Shown here: positions 24,190 to 37,550 of the stretch, one piece after another
Layout of the letters: each line of letters begins with the position of its first letter
How positions within the stretch are numbered: the first letter of the stretch is position 1
Assembly (NCBI RefSeq): GCF_020520425.1
Contig: NC_079491.1
Coordinates: forward strand, 8,977,143-9,041,142
Length of the DNA stretch: 64,000 nucleotides
DNA from: Spinacia oleracea
Taxonomy: Eukaryota; Streptophyta; Magnoliopsida; Caryophyllales; Amaranthaceae
Direction: 5' to 3'
Made by a program: the position numbers and the translations under genes
Notes under the pieces: generated by a model
Told to the model about the DNA's origin: nothing
The model's database searches: none
The model's input: the letters and a program-made list of their open reading frames with translations, nothing else

Positions 24190-24295
24190 ATATCCGTCCA
24201 CTTTTTCGTTTCATAGGCCCATTGCTACGACTCCCCCCAAACTATTTCCCTCATAATTTTTTTTGCCAATTATGAAACGAAAAACTGGACATATT
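24190..24295. mobile_element. Small inverted-repeat MITE, about 106 bp
   Basis: Left 'aatatccgtccactttttcg' and inverted right 'aatatgtccagtttttcg' pair over about 27 bp, including 'tttcgtttcata' on the left and 'tatgaaacgaaaa' on the right. The TA-rich boundary is suggestive of Stowaway but not clear. Upstream at 24035-24155, 'gtgcacc' words recall the 3951-4200 MITE. Confidence 0.5.
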
Positions 24296-24477
24296 CTATA
24301 ACTTCGTAGTTGTTCACAAAGGAAATTAAACTTATTAGGTAGATTTAAAAACCCGGACATATTTAGTAGTTGTTCATTAAAGTTGGAACTTATGATGGAT
24401 TCTATTTACCTAAATTTTCACAACTTATTAAAAGTTATTTTAGTTATAAATTTTATTTGACCAACTCTTATTTTTCC

Positions 24478-24707
24478 TGAAATTATCTTATCTAGATTTA
24501 TCTAATTAAGGTAGATGCGATTTTCATTTTATTCACATGATTTTACACAAGTTCAATTTACAACCCTAACAAGTTCCAACAAGTTATAGAAATGAAATTA
24601 TCTTATCTAGATTTATCTAATTAAGGTAGATGCGATTTTCATTTTATTCACATGATTTTACACAAGTTCAATTTACAACCCTAACAAGTTCCAACAAGTT
24701 ATAGATT
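24478..24707. repeat. Perfect tandem duplication, 2 x 115 bp
   Basis: Positions 24478-24592 and 24593-24707 are identical as far as I can read, starting 'tgaaattatcttatctag' and ending 'aacaagttataga'. Perfect identity in non-coding DNA implies a recent duplication or an assembly artefact. Confidence 0.9.
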
Positions 24708-24773
24708 TTTTTTTTGGTCATTAATCCATCCTTTTAGTAGCCCTGCCCTCTAGTCACAGACTGGCAAGTTTCA

Positions 24774-25880
24774 AGACCAGTCACCCTGTGCAATATAGGA
24801 ACTGTAAAATCCCTGAAGACAGTGTTGTGTGAAGAAACTGTGTTTTAATTTCACTATGTTGCCAAAAAGCTGCTTGAAAGTATTTTGTACACTAAAAGAA
24901 TGCAAATACAGAAACATGGAATGAAAATGGAAGAATCTAGAGTTAGAAACATATTATGTCAGGAGAATACTCTGTAAAATTCGGCCATGCCCTTCTTTCA
25001 AATGTCCCTTTCTCCCAATCTTTACGATGTGTTTGTTTGGAGACTGATCAACAATGTTATTGCAACCTTAGAAAAAGATGATACAAGCTCAGTTGTATTG
25101 CCCCTTCTGTCAGATTGGGAAAAAAGAGGATAACATTCAGGAAACGCGAGCTTTTATGGAGGTTGAGATACAGGGATGAATTCAGGTTTTTTTTTTCTTT
25201 TTTTTTCCAGTTTCCAATACAATCACTCCCCTGCAGTAAATGTAGTTGATACCCTTGAACTATATTTTCCAAAACAGGAGAACCAATGGAGAGGAAGCTA
25301 GCTGATGGCGGGACTGTAGGCTTGTTGGCTCCACCAGAAGGAAATTTGTCCACAGGAAAGCCATTTATAGTCAAGGCTACTGGCAGTGAGAAAGTTGGAA
25401 TACTGTAAAGAAACACGAGGAGGGTTTTACTAGTCTGTTTTGAGCAGATCGAAAGACTTCAATCCATCCACTCCTTGCAGCAGCAACTGATGCATCATGG
25501 AAGCAAAGCTATATTCTTATTCCAGCGGCGTTGGGAAATGGGAATACAATATCAGTAGCAGGAGGAACAGTTTATAGCTGATGCGTTCGTGGCAGCTTTG
25601 CCTCAGTGTGAGGCATTGGTTATCCTCAATTTGATAAAAGAACTGATACATAAGGGCTTGAAAAAGGTCAACCCATTTTATCAAATTGTAATGAAGAATA
25701 AGAATTATCTCCATCATGGATATGGAAGAATAATGAAGGACATAGCAAACTGGTGGTAACGGTATTCTTTGAAAACTTTCTAGTCATCCTAGATTAATTA
25801 TCACAGTAGTACAGAGCTTTTAGTTTTTTGTGACTTTCTTAAGAAAGTGTCTGAGACAATAATTTACATTCAACAATCAT
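24774..25880. repeat. Diverged direct repeat, copy B
   Basis: The second copy of the sequence at 20472-21340, same orientation, with extra inserted bases (for example a T-rich run near 25187-25207). It lies between the PPR start and DPH3. If copy A is PPR 3' sequence, copy B may be what is left of a tandemly duplicated neighbour whose coding part is gone; this is inference. Confidence 0.7.
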
Positions 25881-26545
25881 TCCGAGAGAGAAAGAGCCAA
25901 CTCCAATGTAATCTCCTGAAAGAATCAACTCCAATGCAAAGACAATTCTCTTCAAGACTCCAGTTCATCAAATCAACTAACATTACTGTCAACTATTAGC
26001 GCAAACCTACCCTCATAACATACTACACAAGAAGCCAAACTAATCCAATCAAGTATTCAATTCTTGTTCAATTCCCATTCCATCACACTTCATGCATTAA
26101 GCACCACTAGCAATTAGTCCAAGAATTGATGCATTTGGAATCCAAACTTATCCAAACTGGCACACAGCCACACATCATACAAACTATGCGAATTGGGAAG
26201 TCAATAACCTCGATTCTCCATTGACAATAGACAATTAGACACACTGTCATTGAACTACTACACTCAGCCACACTATTATTTCTTCTTCCCCTTATTTCCC
26301 CTCTCTTCCCTCAGAAACAATGTAATCAAAATCGAGCCATGATGCTTTAAAAATATTAACATATACAATAACAATAACCAAAACAAAACAAAAGAGAAAC
26401 AAAAAATTCCACATACTTGTATAAAAGATTAAGCACAATCTTCCAGTAAAGCAGCAACCTTTATCAAAAACTCAGTCGTGATAACAAAACAGTGAACAAT
26501 TTTCGATAACCCAATTCATCAAAAATACATCCCCCCCAACCAAAT

Positions 26546-26566
26546 CCCCCCCCCCCCCCCCCCCCC
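26546..26566. repeat. Run of 21 C residues downstream of DPH3
   Basis: An uninterrupted C tract about 110 bp past the DPH3 stop codon, preceded by a shorter C7 run at 26531. If transcribed with DPH3 it becomes a G21 tract in the 3' untranslated region, which could form G-quadruplexes. Tract length is prone to sequencing error. Confidence 0.85.
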
Positions 26567-26675
26567 AAACCAAATAAAGCTCAATAACAACAAAATTTCC
26601 GAATAAATTAATCAAAACTATTACTCAATAGAATAAATTTAAAAGTAGGAAATTACTAATTATGGATTAGATTCT

Positions 26676-26924
26676 TCAAGCAACGCTGATTGGCTGCTGT
26701 TTAGGAGGCTGAAAATTGGAATTAGTCTTATTAGCAGCAAAATCTTCGAGATTATAAACGACAGTGATGTAAAGAGAGCAACTTGGACAACGAGCAATTT
26801 CTTCGCCAAGGCGGAGATCATCCTTTGTGATCTGGAAAAGGTCGCCGCATGGACATGGGTATGTGTACGACTGGAGTTCATCGTTCCATTCCATGTCTTC
26901 GATTTCTACGTCGTCGTACGACAT
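26676..26924 (-). CDS. DPH3: Diphthamide biosynthesis protein 3 (CSL zinc finger)
   Basis: An intact single-exon gene for an 82-residue protein, matching the usual DPH3/KTI11 size. The N-terminal acidic stretch with WNDE leads into the four zinc-binding cysteines, CPCGD near residues 24-28 and CPSCS near 46-50. The family signature 'CPSCSLYITVVY' is present. Known role: an iron- or zinc-binding electron carrier that supports the radical-SAM step of diphthamide synthesis on elongation factor 2; in yeast it also supports Elongator-dependent tRNA wobble modification. Cytosolic. The ATG lies directly before YDDVEIED, the conserved start of the family. The short C-terminal tail after residue 62 is Asn/Gln/Pro-rich and unconserved. 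Confidence 0.95.
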   Translation of the reverse strand: MSYDDVEIEDMEWNDELQSYTYPCPCGDLFQITKDDLRLGEEIARCPSCSLYITVVYNLEDFAANKTNSNFQPPKQQPISVA

Positions 26925-28365
26925 CTCTTTTCCTTCTTCTACGATGTTTCTATTTCCTCTAAGCTGAAGTTGTGTTTAACTTTTGGATGAGCAGTTTGAA
27001 TTTATGGTTTGCCCCAATTTGATTTGGTTTGCGTAGAGTTGCAGAATTAGGGTTCTTGAGAAAGAAGTATTTTGGGGTTTATTTTGGAGGGTGATGTTGG
27101 CGGCTGGAGTCGGTTTATATTTTGCGCTCCAACACTTTACCGAATACTTTATCAAAAATTCAAAGTCAAGTTAAAAACTACAAGGACAAGTATTCGATCA
27201 TGTGCCCAAAACAAATATTCGATCATGTCAAATGTCTTATAGCCTATAGGGTCTTTGGATTTGCAACCTATCGAACACCAAATACCAAACCTCTCAATTT
27301 TAACCGCTTTTAATCACTATGTCAAAACTTTATCGATGTTTTTATCTATTTTGCCGTGTCGCTTATAAAATTTTGATAATACGTTAGATTAATTGATTAA
27401 AGTTAGAATAGTGCTCAATATTTGTGTTTGGATTTCATTGTCGGGTTGCTCATATTGGTGAATCGCTATGTTTTTTAGCCATAATAGACTACAGGGTTGA
27501 GAATTCTAAATATGTATTTCCCATTCGCTCAATTTTAGTTGTAATCAGAGGAATGATTGATTTTGTAAGATTTATTTCAATGCATCTATTCAAAATAGTG
27601 ACTTTAAAAAATAAAATAAAAATCACTAAGCACATGTGTTTGTACTCCCGTTCTTTGTGTTAGAAGTGATAATGCTCAAGAACTTTGTGAGGGTGATATG
27701 AAAAAGATATTCTTAGCTAAAGGCATAGAGCACCAAAGATCTTGTGTAGACACACCTCAGCAAAACGGTGTAGTTGAACGAAAACATCGACACCTCTTAG
27801 AAACAGCTAGGGCTTTGTACTTTCAATCTAGAGTTCCTTTACAATTTTGGGGTGAGTGCATCCTCACTGCTACTTACCTCATAAACAGAATGCCTCTTAA
27901 AATCATAGATTTCCAGTCTCCTTTGCTATACTCAATGAAAAATCAGAAAATCTTGATCATCTTCGGGTTTTTGGTTGCCTTTGTTATGTCTCTACTCTAA
28001 AATCTCATAGAGTAAAATTTGAACCAAGAGCAAATCCTTGTGTCTTCTTAGGCTATTCTCCGGGCCAAAAGGGCTACAAATTGTTCAATTTAGTGACAAA
28101 CAAGATGGTCGTGTCTAGAGATGTCATTTTCTATGAAAAACATTTTCCATATCATCTTATTCATTCTTCTTCTACTACTACTTCGTCTTTATATCCCACA
28201 ATTTTTTTTTCTTCCTACTTCTACCGAACTCACTGTTCTATCTGATATCGTTACTCCTGATTTTCTTAAACCATCTCCATCTCATTCTCATTCACATAAT
28301 AATTCTGAGACTATTTCTACTTCTCACAATTTCCAAAATTCTCCTAATTCTCCAAATTCTTCTTT

Positions 28366-28370
28366 GGAAT
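28366..28370. other. Target-site duplication (left) of the nested Copia-type element
   Basis: GGAAT precedes the left LTR and is repeated at 38929-38933 just after the right LTR. A 5-bp duplication is the size expected for Copia integrase, and it fixes the insertion point inside the older element's pol region. Confidence 0.9.
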
Positions 28371-29748
28371 TGTTAGGTTATGATTCATATGACAGTTCAT
28401 AAATCATGCGGAAAAACCATAAAGCCAGGAAACATATTATTTACACATAATCATTTAGCATAGTTTAGATGCATACTCTTTGTTGCGTGCCTTCCCTAGC
28501 TGCGCCCGAACCGAACAAGAACAAGTCTTTAGGACTCCAAGTGTCGTCCCTCCGTAGATAGTCCACAGCACGTCCGGATCCGCCTTAAGATTGACCAACT
28601 AGAATCGCCCTTAAGGTTCTAATATTTTCGGTTAGGTAGGCAAGAATATTGGCTGATTTTTCTGCTTAAAAATCTTAGTTTTGAATACTTAAAACTTGTG
28701 TATAAATAATGACCCCTAGGCCTTTATTTATAGAGTTATGGAAAAGGAATCGTAATCCTAGTAGGATACGAATTAATTGAAATTAGAATCCTACATGAAT
28801 TCTATTTAATTAATTTATCCAATTAGGAATAGGAATTTAATCATACACTAACTCTTGTAGATTTAGGAATCACGCATGAGCACAAACTCACACACACACG
28901 GCAGCCACAAGGGCTGCCCATGCGCGTGCGAGCAGCAGCCCACGCAGCGCGGCCCACGCATCCGTGGCCTTGGCGCGCGCTGGGCCTGCCTTGCGGTAGG
29001 CCTGGGCGCTGCCTTGGCTGGGCTTGTGGCGCGCGTGCTTGCTGGGCGATGGCCCGGCTTCGTGCTGGGCCTTCGTCCGGCAGGCCTCGTCCGATGCTAA
29101 TTCGTACGATACGCTTCCGATTAAATTTCCAGTTCCGGAATTTATTTCCGATACGAACAATATTTAATATTTCCGATTCCGGAATTAATTTCCGTTTCGA
29201 ACAAATATTTAATATTTCCGTTTCCGGAATTATTTTCCGATTCCGGTAATATTTCCGATTCTGACAATATTTCCGTTTCCGGCAATATTTCCGATTCTGG
29301 TAATATTTCCATTTCCAATAATATTTTCCGATACGTACCATGTTTCCGTTTCCGGCAACATCTACGACTTGGATAATATTCATATTTCCGATACGATCCA
29401 TATTTTCGTTTCCGGCAATATCATCGTTTCCGGAGTATTCATTTCTTGCCTGTGACGATCTTAGCTCCCACTGAAACCAAGATCCGTCGGTTCCGAATAT
29501 TCATAGATGGAGTATTTAATGCCATTAAATACTTGATCCGTTTACGTACTATTTGTGTGACCCTACGGGTTCAGTCAAGAGTAAGCTGTGGATTAATATC
29601 ATTAATTCCACTTGAACTGAAGCGGCCTCTAGCTAGGCATTCAGCTCACTTGATCTCACTGAATTATTAACTTGTTAATTAATACTGAACCGCATTTATT
29701 AGACTTAACATAGAATGCATACTTGGACCAAGGGCATTATTTCCTTCA
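28371..29748 (-). repeat. Left (3') LTR of the nested element
   Basis: 1378 bp, flanked by GGAAT on its outer side. It has a GC-rich middle (28900-29095) and a run of 'tttccg/ccggaa' repeats (29105-29430) in an otherwise AT-rich setting. It is nearly identical to 37551-38928. Confidence 0.95.
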
Positions 29749-32700
29749 GTCTCCCACTTGTCCTTAGGGACAAGTGTGCATTTCCTAATTCCTTTGTCGC
29801 TCGATGCTTGCTCTTGAACATAAGGTAAGAGTTGTCATCCTTATTATGTCCAGAGGTGTTCCTCGGTTTCAGAGTTCAACTGATCAAATAAACAGATAAT
29901 CATAGCCTATGATTCATCCGAGCACGGCCATGCATTTCACAGTTTCTAGCTCTCCGAGTGGCCTTGTACAACTTTTAAGCATCTCATCCCGATTTATGGG
30001 AGGACAATCCCAATCTTGCGATCTTGAGATTAGACTTCGTTTGATAGGTGATTACCTGAGAGTTGCCTTTATAGCCTCCTTTTACGGTGCGACGGTTGGT
30101 CAACGTCAAAGCAACCAGTTCTCAAACAAGTAATCTCAAATCACTCAGGTATTGAGGATTTAGTGTCTAATAATTTAATGAAATTTACTTATGACAGATT
30201 TTCATCTCTTACAGTAAAGTTTCATAGGTCTTGTCCGATACTAGTCTTCCCAAAGTAAGTATCTATGCAAATGATTATGACATTGCCATGTCCACATAGT
30301 TCAAGAAACAGAACTACTAGTCATCTTGCATTCTAATCGTCTAACGTTTTCTATGCGTCCAATTTTATAGAAAACTCCGAATAGGGACCATTTTCAACCT
30401 TTGACTTTCAAGTTCACTTGATAGACATTTCTTAGTCACAGGACTGGTCCTGACAGTCTATCTTGAATATATCGTCAAATTTGAAGGGACTCATCATTTA
30501 ATACTAAACCAAGATTAAATGGAATATGAAAATACATTTCATATATGATAAATGTTCAACCCCAATGTTTTATAACCATGGGCCTCAAACCCATCTTCTA
30601 AAACAATTCATGGAATTCAAAGCTATGCTTGATTTCCAGTGCTACAACGTGAGTGTTGCTTCTCACTTGTTGCATAGGTTTAGTTATCATGCTTTGCCAA
30701 TCTTAATATCCTTTTCATCGAATGTTCTTCGAGATATGATGATAAGATCTTTTCGAGTTTGTTTATTATGTGATCTAGTCTTTCTTACTTCGATGGTGGT
30801 TTTACTCATTTTGCAATGAAGAACCATCAAGTTAGCAGACGTTTTTCTTGCTTCAAGAGTGGTTCTACGCATTTTTCAATGAAGAACCATCAAGCCAGCA
30901 GATAAGTGATCTACCCAAGTTCAGTGAAGAACTTTAAACACCCCTGTTTTATTGCTTCTTAGGCAATAATTACTTTTACTTCAACTGTATAGGTTGCTAG
31001 TGATGCTTTGTTTGGATTTACCTATCCAAGCAGTTCATAGATATGTGGAAGACTCTCCAACTATATCTTAGAACATAGAAATTAATATTTTAATTTCCCA
31101 CGCAACAACTCATGGTCTCCAACCCATGTTGCCATTTCAAAACACGATGCTCTATAGCTCGTCCTTATCAATGGTTAACTCCAAAGGGTCTTGCTTGATC
31201 CTTTGCCAGTGTTTATGCGTGTAGCATCAATATTTAGCATATCTTTATTTCCTTGAATCAAGAACTATTCCTATGTACCTTTTCAAGTACCATAAGTATT
31301 CTTGATCTCAATCTAGTTGATCTTCACTTAGATCAATAGAGACTGGTATATGTTCGTCATGCCTAAAGTCATACGATACGTTTTTGGCGATCCTCATATT
31401 ATATCATACATGATAAATTCTTTTGGAGAATAATTCCCAATTGAATTCTATTCATGTAACTTTAGCTTATCTAGTTTCAGTAGATACTAAATCCAGCTAA
31501 ATTCTTTGACATATAATATAGGTTAAGAATCTTATTTAGATCCTTTGATGTTTAACTTAGTAAATGCTTATACATAGTTCAAACATCCTTTACTTAGATT
31601 TATTCACATGGGTCGAATATCTCCAATGGAGACTTTCGTGTTTGATTTAGTAAATGCCATTTACTTAATCCAAAACAATATCATAAGATCTTTGTGAATA
31701 GATCTTAATACCCAGTATGTACTAAGTTTCGCCTTGGTCCGTCATTGATGAATAATCTCAAATCTAAGTATTTAGCATTTGAATGTTATTTCACAATAGA
31801 GAGATATGTGTGTGATACACATAGGACCAAATAAGTTTTTATGTACTCCCACTAAACTTCTTATATATCTATAAGAATCATGTACATTTTATGAAACTAA
31901 AATACTTATTAGCTTCACTAAAATACATTTCTAATTCCCAATTGCTTGCTTAAATCTGTACTTTAGATTTCATAAGCTAGCTTTCTTTTTCAAGCATTTA
32001 TTTGGATCCACAAATCCTATGACATACCATGTACATAGTTTATTCCAACATTTGATTGAGGAATACGTTTTGTCATCCAATTGCTATATGTACCAATATG
32101 CAATCATTGCTTGAATTATAGACTTGAGCATTACGATTATGCATGAGGTTTCAACACAATCCATGCCATGAATTTGCTTGTAACCTTTAGCAACTAATCT
32201 AGCTTTGTGTGTGAACACAATTCCATGTTTGATGGTTTTTATCCTTAAAACAAACTTGCAACCAATAGGTGTGAAACTATTCTTGCAAATCAACAAAATT
32301 TCAATTTTGTCATCAAAACATTGAGTATGTTTTATGGCCTCTAACCATTTAAAACATTTGAGTCTATATATGGCCTCTAACCATTTTAGGGAATCTGGGT
32401 TTCGTCATAGCTTTCTTACAAGTCACAAACTCATTAATCTACATGATAATAGTTTGACTGCAAGTTGTAGGTTTCTTCACTATTTAATAGAAGAATCTCA
32501 TAGTTTCATTGACCTGATCTCTATGTTTCTTCACTATCTAATAGAAGAATCTCACAGTTTCAGTGACTTGAATTCTATGCCTACTTGGGTATAGAACATC
32601 AAACAATAGAATATCAATAGCCACTTGAAAGTCCTTTGAATATTCTGTTCTCCTTGAAGCGCTTGTAAAGTCTTCTAAGAGATATCTATTCTTTAAAGCC

Positions 32701-35700
32701 ACTTCTAAAGTCCTTAAAGAATAAGTTCGGATTTTCTGAAGCACTTCGAAAAGCCTCCGGAATGTCCGTTTTATGTTTGTTGTTCGCCTCGAAGACTTTC
32801 GAGGTCTATTTTCTCCCACTTGTCATTTTGGAAACGAATCTCCAAAAGGACATTATTTCGAGCAAACAAACATTATGTTCTCAAAAATTCGTGGTAGAAA
32901 CAATACCCTTGTGTCTCATTTGAATAAATCACAATGAAACATATATCTAGACTTGGGCCTTAGTTTGTTGAATAACAAACACTAAACTCCCACTGAGTTT
33001 AGCAACTCTTTAGATATATAATTATGAAAAGATATCCTGAAATTACTTTTCAATAGCTTTGACGAATTTGGTTTAGTTTGGTGGTAGTTGAGCATTTTGT
33101 TTTAGAAATTATAGGAAAAGTTTTTATGATTCATCATTAATCGAATCAAGTACCAATTGACTTCGATTATTCCAACTAAGATATGCCATATCTTATGGAG
33201 CTAGATTGTGAAATTACAACACACAATCATTGATAATCATATTTGGTCTCAAGTAATCATCAACATGATCTAACCTAGATCTTTATGATTTCTTGCCAAG
33301 TGGATTTTATACTTCTGAATCTTTGAACTAGCCAAACAGATTCAACTTATATCACATAAACCTATATTCACTCAAATCCATGCGAAATAATAAAGTCATA
33401 AAACCTTTCTTTAGCTTTGAACTCTATCGTCTAGGCGTTCTAACAATAGTTCATATTCTTTGTTACTTTCAACAAGTAAGACTAGCTTGTCTTAAGTTGA
33501 TCTAGAAATCAACCAACTTTCAAAAGTCCATCAAAATAGAGCTTATGAATGTTAACTTGTTGATATGGTCTAAGCAACAATGCCAAAGATTTAATGGAAC
33601 TCAAATCAAGGGTTTGATTTGAACCTAGTAAAGTTCTTTAAAGAGTTGTTTGTTTTAATCAAGCATATTGACTCAACCAGTAATTGACCATTTCATTCAA
33701 ATAAACAAACAAACAAGCATTGTTTTTGTTCTTCTGAATGTGAGTCTTTCTGTGTTTGAAGCAGAAATTTAGGTATGCTGATTATGGAACAAAATAGCCA
33801 TTAACTTCCAGCCTTTGAAAGGACTTAAACAAACTAGATGACCCTACAACTAATGTAGCATTGCCATGCTTCATTTCCCACTTGTAGGTCATTGGTGTAT
33901 CCTAGCTTCCATTATTTGAGTTATTACCGAAGTAAGAACCTCAAGCGGTATATGATACCAAGGAAGTTTGATTGCTAGGTCACTTCTCTTTAAACATAAA
34001 TTTATAGGTAGAAACGGAATCGTAAATTCCTTTCATTTGTTCCTCGTTTTCCTATTTCTTGTACCCTTTCTTATAGTCTTAAGAATTGAATTCTTTAGTG
34101 TTGACTTTTATACTTTGTTAGACATGTCCAATGTCACCAACAAGGTTCTTTACCATTTTAATTTATCTTGAATATTCTGTTTCAACTAGATGATCTTACC
34201 AGAAGCTTCTAAAGTTCTCTAAGCATCGATCTATTCGAATGTCTAGGAACTAGACTCATTCGAGAATTAAATGGAAAAAGGATTTTAGGTTGTTAACCAT
34301 TGGTAAAGCTGAGCGTTTAAACTCAATGCTTTATGATCTCAAAACCACATTGTATTTTGAATTCACAAGCACCAATCGGTTTGCCATTCGACTTTGATAC
34401 TCGAAAACAACCATAAAAGTCGATATAAGAAACGTACATTTTAAATTGCTCACTTTCTCTCATTTCCGTGAATCGTTCTTGGATTCACTACCAATCGAGG
34501 AAATTTACTGTTACCTTTCTAAAAGGATTTATTGCAGTGCAAGATATTTAATTATAAACAATAATTAAAACATACATTGAAGCATGCAAAGTCTAAACAT
34601 TTATCATGAATAATAACTTGAAATTAAAGCAACCATGCAATTCAAACAAGTTATTAGCATTTTATTCGATTTTATTGTTCCGGCAGGTGTGAATAAAATG
34701 ATTCCAAGACCCTAAAATCATTGAAGAACTAAGCACAGTTTGTCGACTTAATCCTAAAACATCTTAGGTAAGCAAAAGCCTTTTGCTAATAGTCTAGAAA
34801 CTATTCTTGGTTGATAGGTACGTCTAAGAACTTATTAGGTAAACCTATCGATTTTGCCACGACATAAAAGGACTCCTTACTTATATCGTTGAGTTTCACC
34901 AAAACTAACATGTACTCACAATTATTTATGTACCTTGCCCCTTTAGGACCAATAAGTAACACCTCGCTGAGCGAAAACTATTACTAGATTGATGTAAAGG
35001 ATATCCAAGCAAGTGTATATTTTGGCATGGCACCTTTTAACTCAATTTTTAAGTTTGGAACTTAAGGCTCTTACTATGTTGGTTAGATTTTAAGTGAACT
35101 AAAATCCTTAATCATGCAACATAATCAAGCTTTTGATCTCATGCATTTTAAGACATATTTAAAAGCAATAAATAACTTAAAACATGCATAAGATATTTGT
35201 GATCTAGTATGGCCCGACTTCATCTTGAAGCTTTGACTTCAAAGTCCGTCTTGAAAATCTCCGTGGGAGGCACCATTTTCTTCAAATAGGATAAGCTATA
35301 ACTAATTACAACTATTTGATGGTTCGCAGACCATATTTGAATTGAAAAATAACTTTGGTACTTTAGACCAATTACATTCAAATTAATGGTACGCAGACCA
35401 TATTTTCTATCCTATTTGGGCCATACTAGTCACTTTATAACCTGCAAAACAGTACATATACAATATATACCATTCACCCATTCATTATCATGAATGGCCC
35501 ACGTAGCTGGTTAGTAAAACACATTATGCATCACGTAAACATTTGCAGCAATTAATCAAGGGCACCAATAATCTACCAATTATTCAGTCCTTATTAATTC
35601 TAATCAAGTTGTTTTAACCTTAAGGATTTGTAGACCTAATCAAGAGTTTATGACTAAAAAGCGCTCCCACTTAAACCAATAAATTCATATGCTTTACCAA

Positions 35701-36004
35701 TTTTAAACATAAAAATGTATTTCTAGTCTAACCGGAAACATACAAATTTAATTAAAATTTAAAGCTCATATCAATTTATAATTGAATCCAAAAATTTAAT
35801 TTAATTTCAGTCGTATTTAAATTAATTCATGATTTTAATTTTAGTAAAATAATTAGAATAAATAACATTTATTATAATTATAATATTCAAAATTAAAATC
35901 CAAGAAAATAATTCAAATTATTAATTTTAAAATTAATTAAAATTACGTGAACTGAAATTTTCAAATTAAACATTCAAAACGATCTAATCGTAACGCAAAC
36001 ACCC

Positions 36005-36775
36005 TACGCGTTGCACGCCCATGGACCGTACGCACACAGCCATTGCTGGCCATGTGCGCGCAGCCCATGCGCTCGTCGCATAGCTGCTGCTTCCCTATCG
36101 CAAGCCTCCGCACGCATTGGTGCTCGCTGCGCGCGCCAGCGCTCATCGCACGCGAGCTATCGCTCGCAGTGCGCGCGCGCGACATCGCTCGCTGGGCGCG
36201 CGACATCGCTCGCTGGGCGCGCGAGCCATCGCTCGCTGGGCGCGCGACATCGCTCGCTGGGCGCGCGACATCGCTCGCTGGGCGCGCGACATCGCTCGCT
36301 GTGCGCGCGAGCCATCGCTCGCTGGGGCGCGCGACATCGCTCGCTGGGCGCGCGACATCGCTCGCTGGGCGTGCGACATCGCTCGCTGGGCGCGCGACAT
36401 CGCTCGCTGTGCGCGCGAGCCATCGCTCGCTGGGGCGCGACATCGCTCGCTGGGCGGGCGACATCGCGCGCTGTGCGCGCGAGTAATGCTGGGCGCAGCG
36501 CTCGTGGCACGCGAGCTTGCGCTCGCTGCGCGCGAGGCTGCGCGCTCTTGTGCGAGGCAGCGCGCGTTGTGGCGCAGCTCGCTTGCTGCCCACACGCGAC
36601 TGCCTTGGCTCGCCCTTCGCCCATGCCCATTCGTCCATTGCTCGTGGCACACGACACAAGGCAGGGCTGCTGCCTTGTGCTCGTGCACTACGCCCTTGCT
36701 CATTGCATTCGTGCCGCACGGGCGACGAGCTCCCTTGCTCGTCGTCGCATGCCCGCATTATACAACACCCCTTAA
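36005..36775. repeat. GC-rich block with 21-bp satellite, higher-order period of five
   Basis: An abrupt GC island inside the AT-rich interior of the nested element, in its leader between the 5' LTR and the expected gag position. The core (about 36178-36485) has about 15 units of 'gacatcgctcgctgggcgcgc'-type sequence (21 bp). A longer unit beginning 'gagcc' recurs as units 3, 8 and 13, so the array has a five-unit super-period of about 107 bp. Alanine/arginine-rich open frames on both strands follow from the repeat composition and are not evidence of a protein. Confidence 0.85.
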
Positions 36776-37550
36776 GGGTAACACGAAGCGTCCATTGCTT
36801 CGTGCGTGCAAGTTTTATGAGCGAATCGCATAAAAATTTAAAATTTATATTTAAAATTAATGACAAATTAATAAATAATATTAATTTCATAATTTTAGGG
36901 CGAAAAATCGAAAATTTATTATCCAATTGATTTCCGATTGTTATGGATTCAAGTCTAGGTCATAAAAATTTAAAATTTATCGTAAATTTACAATTTTTAT
37001 GGTGGTTTTTAATCATAGGTTTCTAATTAAATTACAATTAATTATGAAAATCAAATTAATTCTAAATTATTCTAATTTTCAACAAATTAATCATAATTAA
37101 TAATTAGATTGCATAATTAACAAGACTAGGCATTCAAACTTGTTAAACATATGCAGTAGGTCAATCAAAAATTCAAGATTTATCAACAAGAATCGCAAAT
37201 ATTTAATTTAACATCTTAAATTTACGAAATTTTGCATTCGAAAAACTAAAACCTTCGAAAAGTCATAGTTAGGCTTCGAATTTGAGAATTCTGGGTTCGG
37301 CAGAAAAAATTATTTTTGTCAAAATTTTAGAATGCCTTTTACATGCGGAATTGACACAAAAATCACTCAATTCGGATGAGTAACGAAGAAACTGCCGAAA
37401 AACTGCGTACGTATAATTAAATAAACGCAATTTGCAATTAATTAACAATTACGAAAATTAATCACCCCTTTTAATTCTTGCAAATTTGTAATATTTAACC
37501 ATGTTTATGCAAATTAGATTATGAAAATAATAAGGGGCTCGTGATACCAC

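Noticed and set aside
25057-25416. 119-codon minus-strand frame in repeat copy B
   Set aside because: The equivalent region of copy A does not keep the frame and no domain is recognisable, so conservation does not support a protein.
28841-29401. 186-codon minus-strand frame in the LTR, and its copy at 38021-38581
   Set aside because: It lies wholly inside both LTRs and is produced by repeated TTTCCG/CCGGAA words. It is not a gene.
35961-36926. Long Ala/Arg/Ser-rich open frames on both strands (up to 321 codons)
   Set aside because: They are open on several frames and both strands at once because the 21-bp GC-rich satellite has a length divisible by three and few stop words. No domain is present.
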